A stretch of 58,900 nt of DNA from Desulfobulbaceae bacterium (GCA_002868945.1 PKTX01000040.1:1-58900); one strand, 5' to 3'. Positions 1 to 8,540 are shown, counted from the first letter of the stretch. Numbers and translations are program-made. Notes: a model not told the origin generated them from the sequence alone.

Positions 1-1016
1 AGGGTGTGGTGGGGAGTGTCGGTCTTGAAGTAGTGGCAGCCGGTGAGGTAGTCGCTGAAGAAGCGCAGGCCCAGCTCCAGGGGGATGAGGCGGATGGCGG
101 CGGCGAGATAGTAATGGTCGGCGGCGGTGAGCAGGGGGCGGCCCTGCTCCAGGTAGCCGCTCAGGATGGCGCGGCAGTGCTCCAGGTCAAAGCGGTTGTG
201 CTCCGGCGTCTGGTCCGGGGCGCTCAGGTTGCAGCAGGAGCGCAGGCAGTCGGCCAGGTCGTAGAGGCGCAGGCCGGGGCCCACGGTGTCCAGGTCGATG
301 AGGGCGCAGGCCTGCTGGGTTTTGTTGTCAAAGAGGATGTTGGCGAGCTTGGGGTCGCCGTGGATGACGGCCTCGTGCAGCTCGCCTTGCTCTTTGGCAT
401 CCTCCAGGGTGCTGAGCTGCTGGGCCCGGTGCAGGATGAAGTCATGGCACTGGTGGGTCAGCGCACTTGCCTGCGGCTGGTTGTCGGCCTGGCAGGCCTG
501 TTCGTAGAGCTTGAAATAGTGGGGCGTCTGGTGGAAGTGGGGGATGGCGGCCTGCAGGGCTGTGGCGGGAATGGCCGCCACCAGGCGGTGGAAGATGGCC
601 AGGCCGCGGCCCACCTCCCGGGCCTGTTCTAGCGAGGTCAGGCCGGGGAGGGTGGCGGCGTTCGCCACATAGCTCTGGGCCCGCCAGAAATTGTCGGTGG
701 CATCGCACCACCAGAGGCCCTGTTCATGGCTGGTGAGAAGCTGCGGCACCAGCCAGCGCCGGGCCGGGACCAGGGCAGCCACGGCCTGGGGAGGCAGGTG
801 GCGGCTGATCACCTGGAGGTTGGCGCAGATCTGCTCCGGCTGGCTGAAGGCCTGGCGGCTGATGCGTTGCAGGATAAAGGGGGCCTGGCCGGAAGAGCTG
901 ACCAGAAAGGTGTCGTTGATGTTGCCGCTGCCGATCTCAGCCACGCTCAGCCCGTCCGGGCCGGCGCTGAAATGGGCGGCGGCCCGGACGGCCGCATCCA
1001 CACAGGCCGGCGCCAT
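1..1016 (-). CDS. APH-fold small-molecule kinase, 3' end outside window
   Basis: Aminoglycoside phosphotransferase/choline kinase-fold protein, open from the ATG at 1016 to the window edge, so the C-terminus is missing. The Brenner-type catalytic loop is visible as HGDPKLANILFD, followed by the metal-binding segment ALIDLDTVG. The N-terminus has the nucleotide-binding start GSGNINDTFLV, typical of the phosphotransferase-enzyme family that includes N-acetylhexosamine kinases. The start lies 3 bases after the cobJ stop, so it is co-transcribed as the last visible gene of the B12 operon. Its substrate cannot be read from sequence. From context it might make a phosphorylated precursor of the lower ligand or aminopropanol arm, but it could be an unrelated sugar kinase. 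The opposite strand is also open here, a GC-rich shadow. Confidence 0.85.
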   Translation of the reverse strand, partial: MAPACVDAAVRAAAHFSAGPDGLSVAEIGSGNINDTFLVSSSGQAPFILQRISRQAFSQPEQICANLQVISRHLPPQAVAALVPARRWLVPQLLTSHEQGLWWCDATDNFWRAQSYVANAATLPGLTSLEQAREVGRGLAIFHRLVAAIPATALQAAIPHFHQTPHYFKLYEQACQADNQPQASALTHQCHDFILHRAQQLSTLEDAKEQGELHEAVIHGDPKLANILFDNKTQQACALIDLDTVGPGLRLYDLADCLRSCCNLSAPDQTPEHNRFDLEHCRAILSGYLEQGRPLLTAADHYYLAAAIRLIPLELGLRFFSDYLTGCHYFKTDTPHHT

Positions 1017-1019
1017 CTC

Positions 1020-1799
1020 TTACTCCTTGCCCAGTGTGTATTTGGTATGGTAGCCGCGCGGCGTGATCATCACCCCCTGCCAGGTGTAGGTGGTGGAGTT
1101 GCCGATGATCACCGTGGACTGCATGCCCACCTCGGCCTGGTGCAGCTGGGCCAGGGTGGTGAGGGCGATGGTCTCGTTGGCCCGGGTGGCGGCGGTGACA
1201 ATGCCCACCGGCGTCTCCGGTTTGCGGTATTTCAGGGCGATCTCCTGGGCCTTCAGGAGCTGGCTGGTGCGTTTCTTGGACTTGGGGTTGTAGATCACCA
1301 TGACAAAATCGGCCATGGCCGCCGCCTCCAGCCGTTTTTCAATGAGTTCCATGGGGGTGAGCAGGTCGGAGAGTGAGATGGCGGCAAAATCATGCATGAG
1401 CGGCGCGCCCAGGCGTGCAGCGCAGGAGTTGAGGGCTGCCAGGCCGGGGATAATCTCCACCTTCACCGTGGGGGCGATCTCCATGACCACCTCGTAGGTC
1501 AGGCCGGCCATGGCATAGATGCCCGGATCGCCGCCGCAGATGAGCGCCACCTGTTTGCCGTCTGCCGCAAGCGTGACGGCCCGGCGGCAGCGCTCCACCT
1601 CCTGCATCATCTGCGAGGAGAGGACCTCCTTGTCCTTCAGCAGTTCCGGGATCAGTTCCAGATAGGTCTTGTAGCCCACCACGATGTCGGCGTCCGCAAT
1701 GGCGCGGACGGCCCGGGGGGTGATATGCTCTATGCTGCCCGGTCCGGTGCCGACCACGGCCAGCCGGCCTGGGCCACTGCAAGTGTTACATCCTGCCAT
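1020..1799 (-). CDS. cobJ: Precorrin-3B C17-methyltransferase (CobJ/CbiH)
   Basis: SAM-dependent tetrapyrrole methylase of 259 residues that methylates C17 during ring contraction in corrin synthesis. The N-terminal SAM loop VVGTGPGSIEHITPRA is at residues 15-30, CGGDPGIYAMAG near residue 90, and a GAPLMHDFAAISLSDLLTP segment typical of CobJ/CbiH follows. Length matches the single-domain family. It overlaps the 3' end of cbiG by 70 bases, so translation is probably coupled, and is followed 3 bases later by the kinase gene. An ATG at 1799 gives a short Cys-containing N-terminal extension before the SAM loop; a later start is possible but no other ATG fits well. Confidence 0.93.
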   Translation of the reverse strand: MAGCNTCSGPGRLAVVGTGPGSIEHITPRAVRAIADADIVVGYKTYLELIPELLKDKEVLSSQMMQEVERCRRAVTLAADGKQVALICGGDPGIYAMAGLTYEVVMEIAPTVKVEIIPGLAALNSCAARLGAPLMHDFAAISLSDLLTPMELIEKRLEAAAMADFVMVIYNPKSKKRTSQLLKAQEIALKYRKPETPVGIVTAATRANETIALTTLAQLHQAEVGMQSTVIIGNSTTYTWQGVMITPRGYHTKYTLGKE

Positions 1800-2722
1800 T
1801 TCTGTTTTCCTATAATAAGTTGGCCGTTGCTGCTCAACAGGGCAGCGGGTTCGGCAACGCCCTGGGCGCCGGTGGCCTTCATGGCCGCTGCCGAGGCGAT
1901 CAGGTCGGGAACCTGGTTGAGTTCATCCTTGGTATAAAAATCTATGGGGTATCTATTCTGCCCGGCAAATTCCAGCAAGCCCTTTTCATCATTTTTAAGA
2001 TCAATGGAGGCGAGATTGCGGAAGGCGGCCGGCGCCAGGTTGTGGGTGCGGCACAGCTCGGCAAAGGCCTGCTGGATGGCGGTGGCCGGGGTCGCGCGGT
2101 TGCAGCCGATGCCTGCCACCAGGCAGCGGGGATGGAGCTGGGGCCGACGTCCCGCCACCTCCTGGTGGATGGCAATGAGAAGCTCTGCCTCGGCCGGTGT
2201 GTCGGTCATCACAAAATCAGCAGGCCACTGCGGCAGCTCCACCTCGCTGAATACGGTGAGGCGGCCGTTGTTGACCAGCCGGGCCATGGCCGCGGTAAAG
2301 GCGGCTTTGTCCGCCACAATCAGGCCGTGGTCGCGGGCCCAGAGATCCAGGGCGGTATGGCCCAGGACATCGGAGGCCGTGCTGATGACGGCCTGGCCGC
2401 CGGTGAGCCGGGCCAGGCGGCGGGCCAGCTAATTGCCGCCGCCCAGGTGGCCGGAGAGCAGGCTGATAACAAAGCGGCCCTGTTCATCCAGCACCACCAC
2501 GCAGGGGTCGCTCATCTTGTCACGCAGCAGCGGCGCCAGGCCGCGCACCACAATGCCGGTGGCCATGACGCAGATAAAGGCATCATACTGGGGCCAGGCC
2601 GCTGCCAGGGTGGCGGCCACGGTGTCGCTCATCGGCAGCAGCGTGGCCTCGGGCAGTTGGACGGCAAGCTCGGTGGCAAGCGTTCTGCCGCCCTTGGTTA
2701 TGGCCAGGATGCCGATCTTCAT
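1730..2722 (-). pseudogene. cbiG: Cobalt-precorrin-5A hydrolase CbiG with in-frame amber stop
   Basis: CbiG opens the delta-lactone of cobalt-precorrin-5A and releases acetaldehyde. Residues 1-97 (MKIGILAITKGG... LLSGHLGGGN) end at a TAG at 2431-2429. The same frame then continues without interruption as LARRLARLTGGQAV... to the family C-terminus (VAGIGCNRATP, ending at 1730). Without the stop the protein would be about 330 residues, the normal CbiG length. The stop falls at a variable position just after the conserved SGHLGG-N motif, so one base change (CAG to TAG, for example) explains it. The start overlaps the cobM stop as ATGA. Options are a recent null mutation, a sequencing error, suppression, or two fragments that complement each other (internal ATG at 2317). 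Downstream genes remain intact. Confidence 0.85.
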
Positions 2723-3483
2723 GAGCCTTGACGGTAGCCGTGGCTGAAGCCCTTGGCGTAGAGCCTGCTTTCACTCTCCAGGCGGCCGGCCAGCACCTCG
2801 CCCACCACGATCATGGCCGTCTTGGTAATGCCTGCCTCCTTGACCTGGCGGCCGATGGTGGCCAGGGTGCCGCGCACGGTGCGTTCATCGGGCCAGCTCG
2901 CCTTTTCCACCACGGCAATGGGGGTGTGCTTCGGGTAGCCGCCCTGCATCAGTTCCGCCACCACGGTGTCGATCATGCCGACGCTCAGGAAAATCATCAT
3001 GGTGGCCTGGTGGCCGGCGAGCAGCGCCAGTTTTTCCTTGTCCGGCACCGGCGTGCGGCCGGCCTGGCGGGTGATGATCACGGTCTGGGAGATCTCCGGC
3101 AGGGTGAGTTCGGCCTTAAGGGCCGCAGCCGCGGCCGTGGCCGAGCTGACGCCCGGCACCACCTGGTAGGGGATGTTCTCGGCGTCCAGGCGCAGCATCT
3201 GCTCCTTGATGGCCCCAAAGATGGCCGGATCGCCGGTGTGCAGCCGCACCACCTTCTTGCCGGTCCGGTATCCCTCCACCAGCAGGGCAGTGGTTTCGTC
3301 CAGGTTGAGGGTGGCCGAGTTATGCAGTTGGGCGCGCAGATCTGCAAGGAGCTGTGGATTGACCAGGCTGCCGGCATGGACGATGACATCCGCCTCGTCC
3401 AGCAGGCGGCGGCCCTTGATGGTGAGCAGCTCCGGATCGCCGGGCCCGGCACCGACAAAGTAGATGGGATGAGAATCTGTCAT
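2719..3483 (-). CDS. cobM: Precorrin-4 C11-methyltransferase (CobM/CbiF)
   Basis: SAM-dependent methylase of 254 residues that methylates C11 of (cobalt-)precorrin-4. It begins with the family SAM loop FVGAGPGDPELLTIKG (residues 9-24) and carries HTGDPAIFGAIKEQ near residue 81 and the PGVSSATAAAAAL segment near 109, all diagnostic of CobM/CbiF. Family length is about 250 residues. It ends in an ATGA overlap with cbiG and is separated from cobI upstream by about 110 bases that contain a CACAAAG hairpin repeat. Confidence 0.95.
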   Translation of the reverse strand: MTDSHPIYFVGAGPGDPELLTIKGRRLLDEADVIVHAGSLVNPQLLADLRAQLHNSATLNLDETTALLVEGYRTGKKVVRLHTGDPAIFGAIKEQMLRLDAENIPYQVVPGVSSATAAAAALKAELTLPEISQTVIITRQAGRTPVPDKEKLALLAGHQATMMIFLSVGMIDTVVAELMQGGYPKHTPIAVVEKASWPDERTVRGTLATIGRQVKEAGITKTAMIVVGEVLAGRLESESRLYAKGFSHGYRQGS

Positions 3484-3500
3484 GGGAGTACGTTGTTAAA

Positions 3501-3556
3501 CACAAAGGCACAAAGACACAAAGGGAAAAAACCTCTGTGCCTTTGTGTCTTTGTTT
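3501..3556. repeat. CACAAAG-type intergenic inverted repeat, copy 1
   Basis: Left arm cacaaaggcacaaagacac and right arm gtgcctttgtgtctttg can fold into a hairpin around a short A-rich loop. Related copies lie at 4347-4407, 5645-5698 and 10815-10849, always between genes. It separates cobM from cobI inside the operon, so it would be transcribed and could act as an mRNA processing or stability element. Confidence 0.75.
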
Positions 3557-3593
3557 TTAGTAGAAATAGTGAGTTGAGGGCACAGCATCGCTT

Positions 3594-4307
3594 TTACTTC
3601 CTGATGATGATGGTGGAAAAATAGTGGAGTTCCCGGTCCTTCAGCTGCCGCAGGTTGCTGTGCACCTTTTCACCGGCCATGCCGCATTGCTCGTAGCAGA
3701 CGGCCTGTTTTGTCAGGTCCAGCTCATCCAGCAGGGCCAGCAGACGGTCCATGACGTTATGGATCTTCATCAGTACCACCGAGTCGCAGGTGGTGAGGAT
3801 GGCGCGCAGCCGGTCATCATCAAAGGTGGCCGGAACCACGGTAAGCACCTCGCCGCCCAGGCAGAGGGGTTGCTTGCCCATGGCCGAGCAGCAGCTCATG
3901 GCCGTGATGCCGGGGATGATCCTGATCTCCATGTCCGGCGCCATCTCCTTCAAGGTGGCGTAGACATAGAAGCCGGTGGAGTAGACGGCCGGATCGCCCA
4001 GGGTGGGGAAGGCCACGTCGCCCTGTTTGAGGTGGTCGAGGATGATTCGGGCCGCCTCCTGCCAGGCCGCCTCCACCTCCTGGCTGCTGCGGCCGTTGTT
4101 CACCTTGTGCATGGGAAAGCAGACCTCGACCACCTGCTTGTCGGTCAGGTCCATGAGCCCCTTGACAATGGTCAGGGCGGTGGAGTCGCCGTCCACCTTG
4201 GCCTTGGGTGCCACCAGGGTGGCGCAGCGTTCCATGGTGCGCCACCCCTTGACCGTGATCAGCTCCGGATCACCCGGGCCGGTACCAATGATATAAAATG
4301 TATTCAA
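3594..4307 (-). CDS. cobI: Precorrin-2 C20-methyltransferase (CobI/CbiL)
   Basis: SAM-dependent methylase of 237 residues that methylates C20 of (cobalt-)sirohydrochlorin/precorrin-2. The SAM loop IIGTGPGDPELITVKGW is at residues 6-22. The family marker TLGDPAVYSTGFYV and the PGITAMSCCSAMGKQPLC segment identify CobI/CbiL rather than the other corrin methylases. The C-terminus LHYFSTIIIRK is standard. Repeat-type hairpins lie on both sides within the operon. Confidence 0.95.
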   Translation of the reverse strand: MNTFYIIGTGPGDPELITVKGWRTMERCATLVAPKAKVDGDSTALTIVKGLMDLTDKQVVEVCFPMHKVNNGRSSQEVEAAWQEAARIILDHLKQGDVAFPTLGDPAVYSTGFYVYATLKEMAPDMEIRIIPGITAMSCCSAMGKQPLCLGGEVLTVVPATFDDDRLRAILTTCDSVVLMKIHNVMDRLLALLDELDLTKQAVCYEQCGMAGEKVHSNLRQLKDRELHYFSTIIIRK

Positions 4308-4346
4308 TGTCTGTTCCGTTTACGTCGTTGTGATAGAGATTTATTT

Positions 4347-4407
4347 TCACCACAGAGGCACAAAGGCACGGTGAAAAACCCTCTGTGTTTCTGTGTCTCT
4401 GTGGTGA
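4347..4407. repeat. CACAAAG-type intergenic inverted repeat, copy 2
   Basis: Arms ccacagaggcacaaaggcac and ctctgtgtttctgtg/tctctgtgg flank a gtgaaaaac loop. Same family as copies 1, 3 and 4, here between cobI and cbiET. Confidence 0.75.
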
Positions 4408-4432
4408 GGATGTTGTTGGCAAAACAGCCGAT

Positions 4433-5635
4433 TTATTTCCGGCCCCGGATGATGGTGATGGGGCTCAGTTCCTCGTTGTGCTTCTCTTCTATTTTCGTCA
4501 CCCGGATGGTCCTGGCATCGACGCTGAGGCCGTGGTCCCGCATGAGGTCCGGGGCCGCGCTTGCTGTTTGGGGCAGTACGGCGTTGGCCACCATGCTGCC
4601 GCCGGGCCGCAGACGCCTGGCGGCCGTGGCGATGATTTCGGCCAGGTTGCCGCCGCTGCCGCCGATAAAGACGCGGTCCGGATCAGGCAGGCCGGCCAGA
4701 AGAGCCGGCGCCTCGCCGGGCACCAGCTTGATGGTGTGGCAACCATAGGCCCTGATATTGGCCTTGATGTTGGCCTGCTCCTCCGGCTTTTTTTCCACCG
4801 CATAGACCATCAGCTTCGGGCAGAGGCGGGTCGCCTCCACCGATATGGAGCCGCTGCCGGCCCCCACATCCCACAACACCCCCTGCTTGGGGAGCTGCAG
4901 GGTGTGCAGGGTAACGGCCCGGATCTCGTCCTTGGTGATCAGGCCGCGGCTGTGGGTCAGGGCCGTGCTCTCCAGGCCAAAGGGAAAAGCGGCGGGGCCG
5001 GGGCGGCGTTTCAAGATGACCACGTTGAGGTCGTTGAAGCGTTTTTCGGCAATCTCCGCCAGGCTGCCGCTGCTCAGCCGTTCATTCTCCTGGCCCAGGT
5101 TTTCAGCCACCATCACCTCATAGCGCGCCGGCGTCTCCGCATCGTCCACCGCCGTAAAGCAGGCCAGCAGCCGGGCGCAGAGGGCATTCGGGCTGTTGTC
5201 GCGGTCGGTGAAGACCAGCACCTTATCGTGCGGCAGGATGAGCGGTAAAACATGTTCCGCCTCGCGGCCGTGCAGGGAGACAAAGCGGGCGTCGTCCCAC
5301 GGCTCCTTGAAACGGCTGAAGGCAAGCTGCATGGAGGAGAGGGCCGGCAGGATCTCAAGCTGTTGCGGTCCCACGGTCTGCAGCAGGGTACGGCCGATAC
5401 CGAAAAAGAGCGGATCGCCGCTGGCCAGCACCGCCACCGGGCCGTTCTGCAAGCGTTCGGCCACCAGGGCCAGGGTCTGCTGGACCGGGGTAATGGCAAT
5501 GATCTCCTTGCCGTCCGGCACCAGGTGACGATGGCGGCTGGAGGCCACCACGCAGGGGCAGCGATCCAAAAGTGCAGCCGCCTGCTCCGTGATGCCGTCC
5601 GGGCCAATGCCTATGAGGAAGATTTTATGTGGCAT
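4433..5635 (-). CDS. cbiET: Fused precorrin-6Y/7 methylase-decarboxylase (CbiET/CobL)
   Basis: Two-domain enzyme of 400 residues. The N-terminal half (KIFLIGIGPDGITEQAAALL, ASGDPLFFGIGRTLL) is the CbiE C5-methylase. The C-terminal half (VLWDVGAGSGSISVEATRL near residue 240, DRVFIGGSGGNLAEII near 310) is the CbiT class I methylase that methylates C15 and decarboxylates the C12 acetate. The fusion is the CobL arrangement. An upstream GTG at 5656 is in frame but lies inside the repeat between genes, so I chose the ATG at 5635, which starts directly before the SAM-binding strand. Confidence 0.93.
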   Translation of the reverse strand: MPHKIFLIGIGPDGITEQAAALLDRCPCVVASSRHRHLVPDGKEIIAITPVQQTLALVAERLQNGPVAVLASGDPLFFGIGRTLLQTVGPQQLEILPALSSMQLAFSRFKEPWDDARFVSLHGREAEHVLPLILPHDKVLVFTDRDNSPNALCARLLACFTAVDDAETPARYEVMVAENLGQENERLSSGSLAEIAEKRFNDLNVVILKRRPGPAAFPFGLESTALTHSRGLITKDEIRAVTLHTLQLPKQGVLWDVGAGSGSISVEATRLCPKLMVYAVEKKPEEQANIKANIRAYGCHTIKLVPGEAPALLAGLPDPDRVFIGGSGGNLAEIIATAARRLRPGGSMVANAVLPQTASAAPDLMRDHGLSVDARTIRVTKIEEKHNEELSPITIIRGRK

Positions 5636-5644
5636 TAAATAATT

Positions 5645-5698
5645 TTTTTTCACCACAAAGAGACAAAGAAATAAAACACTCTGTGCCTTTGTGTTCTT
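5645..5698. repeat. CACAAAG-type intergenic inverted repeat, copy 3
   Basis: Caccacaaagagacaaag faces ctctgtgcctttgtgttct around an A/T-rich loop. It fills the space between the cbiD stop and the cbiET start, so the cbiET ribosome-binding region overlaps it. Confidence 0.75.
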
Positions 5699-6778
5699 TT
5701 ACACAGTCAGTACCAGGCGGCCCTGACCATCAACCAAATAAACCGTTACCGGTAGACCGGATATCTTTTGTGCGTATGCCTGGGCGGCCAGACACACCTC
5801 TGCAATAACATCGGTGCGATCCAGGTCGGAGAGGCGGACATAGATCTCACGGGCCGTGTTGGAGCCCTGCAGGGCGGCCAGCACGTTCTCTGCAACGCCG
5901 AGCTCGCCTAAGAAGGCCAGGGCATCGCGGACCTCCAGGGCGCCGTTGCGCACATGGGTCTGCGGTACCTGCATGGCCGCCTTCATCACCTTGGCCCACA
6001 TGGCGGCCAGATGGATTTTCTGAAAGCCCTGTCGGGTCGCCTCCTGCAGGGAAAACTTGAGATAATCGCCCATCATGGCAAAGGCCTCTTCCGGCAGATG
6101 CAGTTTTTTCTGCACGGCCGCCTCGGAGGTGCGGCCGGTGGAAAGCACCACCTCGTCAAGGCCTGCCTGCCGGGCCACGGACATGGAGGCGGCTATCGTT
6201 GCCGTCCAGGCATCCGCCGACACCGGCCGGACAATGCCGGTGGTGCCCAGAATGGAGAGGCCGCCGATAATGCCGAGCCGCTGGTTGAGGGTCTTCTTGG
6301 CCAGCTCCTCGCCGCCCGGCACCGAGATGAAGACAACAACATCCTTGCCTTCCGCCAGGCTGGCGAGTACCTCACGCACCGCCTCGTTGATCATGCGGCG
6401 CGGTACCGGGTTAATGGCATCCTGGCCCACGGCCAGGGCCAGGCCCGGCTTGGTCACCCGGCCGACGCCGTGACCGGCGCGGATCTCGATGGGTTCGTTG
6501 CCGCAACCACACATCAGGCCCACCACGGCGACAATCTCGGCGCCGTTGGTGACGTCCGGATCATCACCGGCATCCTTGATCACCGCGGCCTCGGCCTCTT
6601 CGTGGCGCACTTCGCAGCGGTGCACTGCAAAGGAGACCCGACTGCCGTCCGGAAAGGGGATCTCCACCCGGCTCGGGCAGGTGCCGCTAAAAAGGGCCTG
6701 GGCCGCCGCCTTGGCCGCGGCCGCCGCACAGGCGCCGGTGGTGTAGCCGGAGCGCAGTTTTTTGGCGGCAGCCGCCAT
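5699..6778 (-). CDS. cbiD: Cobalt-precorrin-5B C1-methyltransferase (CbiD)
   Basis: CbiD methylates C1 in the anaerobic pathway and is a marker for it, since the aerobic route uses CobF. The 359-residue protein starts with LRSGYTTGACAAAAAKAA (residues 8-25), the family signature, and contains DDPDVTNGAEI and PRRMINEAVREVL. The C-terminal part has AAMWAKVMKAAMQVPQTH. It starts 1 base after the cbiC stop, so the pair is tightly coupled. Confidence 0.95.
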   Translation of the reverse strand: MAAAAKKLRSGYTTGACAAAAAKAAAQALFSGTCPSRVEIPFPDGSRVSFAVHRCEVRHEEAEAAVIKDAGDDPDVTNGAEIVAVVGLMCGCGNEPIEIRAGHGVGRVTKPGLALAVGQDAINPVPRRMINEAVREVLASLAEGKDVVVFISVPGGEELAKKTLNQRLGIIGGLSILGTTGIVRPVSADAWTATIAASMSVARQAGLDEVVLSTGRTSEAAVQKKLHLPEEAFAMMGDYLKFSLQEATRQGFQKIHLAAMWAKVMKAAMQVPQTHVRNGALEVRDALAFLGELGVAENVLAALQGSNTAREIYVRLSDLDRTDVIAEVCLAAQAYAQKISGLPVTVYLVDGQGRLVLTV

Positions 6779-6779
6779 C

Positions 6780-7406
6780 CTACAGCAGCCTCAGCAGGGC
6801 ATTGACCATGGCCACGGCCACCGGTGTACCGCCCTTGCGGCCCAGGGCGGTGATAAAGGGGTAGGGCTGCTCGGCCAGGATCTCCTTGGACTCGGCGGCA
6901 TTGACAAAACCCACCGGCACGCCGATGACAAGCTCGGGCCGAAAGCCGGGCCGCGCCTCGGCCAGCATGGCCATTACCCTGAGCAGGGCCGTGGGTGCAT
7001 TGCCGATGGCGACAATGCCGATATTGTCCCGGGCGGCCAGTTCCATGGCCGCCTCGGAGCGGGTCCAGCCCTTGGCTGCCGCCAGTTCGGCGCTCTCCTG
7101 GTCGCTGACCCGGCAGATCACCCGGCCGCCGTGCCCGGCCAGCAGGGCCTTGCTGATGCCGCTGGCCGCCATCTGCACATCGGTGAGGATGTTCTTGCCC
7201 GCTCGGATGGCCTGCAGGCCGGCGGTCACTGCCTCGGGCCCGAAACGGATGGAGTCGGCAAAGGCAAAGTCGCCGGTGGCGTGGATCACCCGGCGCACCA
7301 GGGCGAATTGCTCCGCAGTAAAGGAGTGGGGACCAAGTTCCGCCTCGATCATTCGGAAGCTCTCCGCCTCGATTTCCTGGGGTTTGATGTCACGTATCTG
7401 GGGCAA
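6780..7406 (-). CDS. cbiC: Precorrin-8X methylmutase (CbiC/CobH)
   Basis: Moves the C11 methyl to C12 to give (hydrogeno)cobyrinate. The 208-residue protein has the family motifs VRRVIHATGDFAFADSIRF (catalytic His in HATGD, near residue 47), VQMAASGI, and IGNAPTALLRVMAM followed by GVPVGFVNAAESK. Length and C-terminus (LGRKGGTPVAVAMVNALL) are typical. It is followed by cbiD after one base and preceded by cbiK across a 120-base gap that holds a hairpin with arms AACAGGG/CCCTGTT. Confidence 0.95.
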   Translation of the reverse strand: MPQIRDIKPQEIEAESFRMIEAELGPHSFTAEQFALVRRVIHATGDFAFADSIRFGPEAVTAGLQAIRAGKNILTDVQMAASGISKALLAGHGGRVICRVSDQESAELAAAKGWTRSEAAMELAARDNIGIVAIGNAPTALLRVMAMLAEARPGFRPELVIGVPVGFVNAAESKEILAEQPYPFITALGRKGGTPVAVAMVNALLRLL

Positions 7407-7527
7407 GGGCGTTCCTCAAGGGGCAGGGGAGCGCTCTGCCGCAGTGGCAGGCCGCTCCCCGGGGTAAAGGTGGTAAGGTAACAGGGCGCCTGATAAAAAG
7501 AGAGGGCACCCTGTTGTAACGGTACTT

Positions 7528-8508
7528 CTAGCGCAGTGTCACGCCGCTGTCAGCAGCGGCATCGCCAATATGCTCAACAAAGATGGAGGTTACCAGGTCG
7601 TTTTTGCCCAGGCCCTCCAGCACGGGCAGGGGGGTGATGCCCCGGGCGCTCAGTCGGCTGGCCCAGGAGTCCTCATCATCACCGGCCATATCATTGAAGG
7701 CATGGTCGCCGGCCACGATCATCAGGGGTTTGAGGGTCACCTTGGTGACGCTGTCCCGCTCTAATTCGCGGATCACCTCCGTAAAGCCGGGGAAGCCCTC
7801 GACGCCGCCGATATAAGTGGTCACCTGCGGGTACATGCGGCGCATGACCTCCTGCAGCTGGTTGAAGACACCGGTGGAGTAGTGGTCATTACCGTGCGCC
7901 ATGTAGACCAGCTCGGAGTCGTTGGCAACAGCCAGTTCGACATCCGCGGCCAGGGCCCGGGCCAGGGTGTTGATATCCTCGTTATAGTCGTGTTCGATGC
8001 CATGGGTGCCGGTGAGGGGACGGCCCACGGCCAGGGCATGAAAGGGCCGGTACTTGGCCTTGACGGTGTCAATGGCGGCCAGGCCCTCCACATAGGAACA
8101 GAGGTCGATGAACTGCTCGGCATGGGCGATGTGGGTGGGCTGGACAACAAGGGCGTTGTAGCCCTGATCCTGGAGCAGGCCCAGGGTAGCCAGGATACCC
8201 TTGACGTGCAGGACATCGGCCGGGATCTCCGGATGGGCGGCGCTGTAAGCCGGATCAACGGCGCGCTCCTGCCAGATGGTCCGGATAATGTTGGAGGTAA
8301 AGGTGAGGGCCACCCTGGTCTCCGGAAAGGCCTTCTGCGCCTTGTCGCGGATGTTGAGGATGGCGGCCAGGGCCTCGGGCTGGGTGGTGCCGAAGGAGGC
8401 GATGACAATGGCCGGTTTGGTGGTGCTGCCGTAGTGGTTGTTGCCGGCGGCGCAGAGGGAGGCCGTCAGCAGGATGGTGGTGACGATGAGTGTTTGGATG
8501 ATGCGCAT
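7528..8508 (-). CDS. cbiK: Sirohydrochlorin cobaltochelatase CbiK with signal peptide
   Basis: Inserts Co2+ into sirohydrochlorin, the first committed step of the anaerobic pathway. The 326-residue protein starts with a Sec signal peptide (MRIIQTLIVTTILLTASLCAAG, residues 1-22). The chelatase fold follows, with VIASFGTTQPEA near residue 35. By alignment from memory to CbiK, the metal-binding histidines are His205 in MAHGNDHYS and His269 in AGDHAFNDM. Export resembles the periplasmic CbiK of Desulfovibrio rather than the cytoplasmic Salmonella enzyme. AAGGAG stands 8 bases before the ATG. It is the first gene after the riboswitch. Confidence 0.93.
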   Translation of the reverse strand: MRIIQTLIVTTILLTASLCAAGNNHYGSTTKPAIVIASFGTTQPEALAAILNIRDKAQKAFPETRVALTFTSNIIRTIWQERAVDPAYSAAHPEIPADVLHVKGILATLGLLQDQGYNALVVQPTHIAHAEQFIDLCSYVEGLAAIDTVKAKYRPFHALAVGRPLTGTHGIEHDYNEDINTLARALAADVELAVANDSELVYMAHGNDHYSTGVFNQLQEVMRRMYPQVTTYIGGVEGFPGFTEVIRELERDSVTKVTLKPLMIVAGDHAFNDMAGDDEDSWASRLSARGITPLPVLEGLGKNDLVTSIFVEHIGDAAADSGVTLR

Positions 8509-8540
8509 GGGTAAGGCTCCTTTTCCTGAAGGTTAAATAA

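Noticed and set aside
2429-2431. Pyrrolysine readthrough in cbiG
   Set aside because: TAG acts as a normal stop for cobB and the Dam gene in this window and the amber is at a variable surface position. No pyl genes are visible; kept only as a remote option.
6-5638. Long plus-strand open frames opposite the corrin genes (for example 1820-2731, 3624-4748, 4385-5248)
   Set aside because: They are antisense shadows of high-GC genes, have no ribosome-binding sites and translate to Gly/Ala/His-rich nonsense, while the minus frames match known enzymes.
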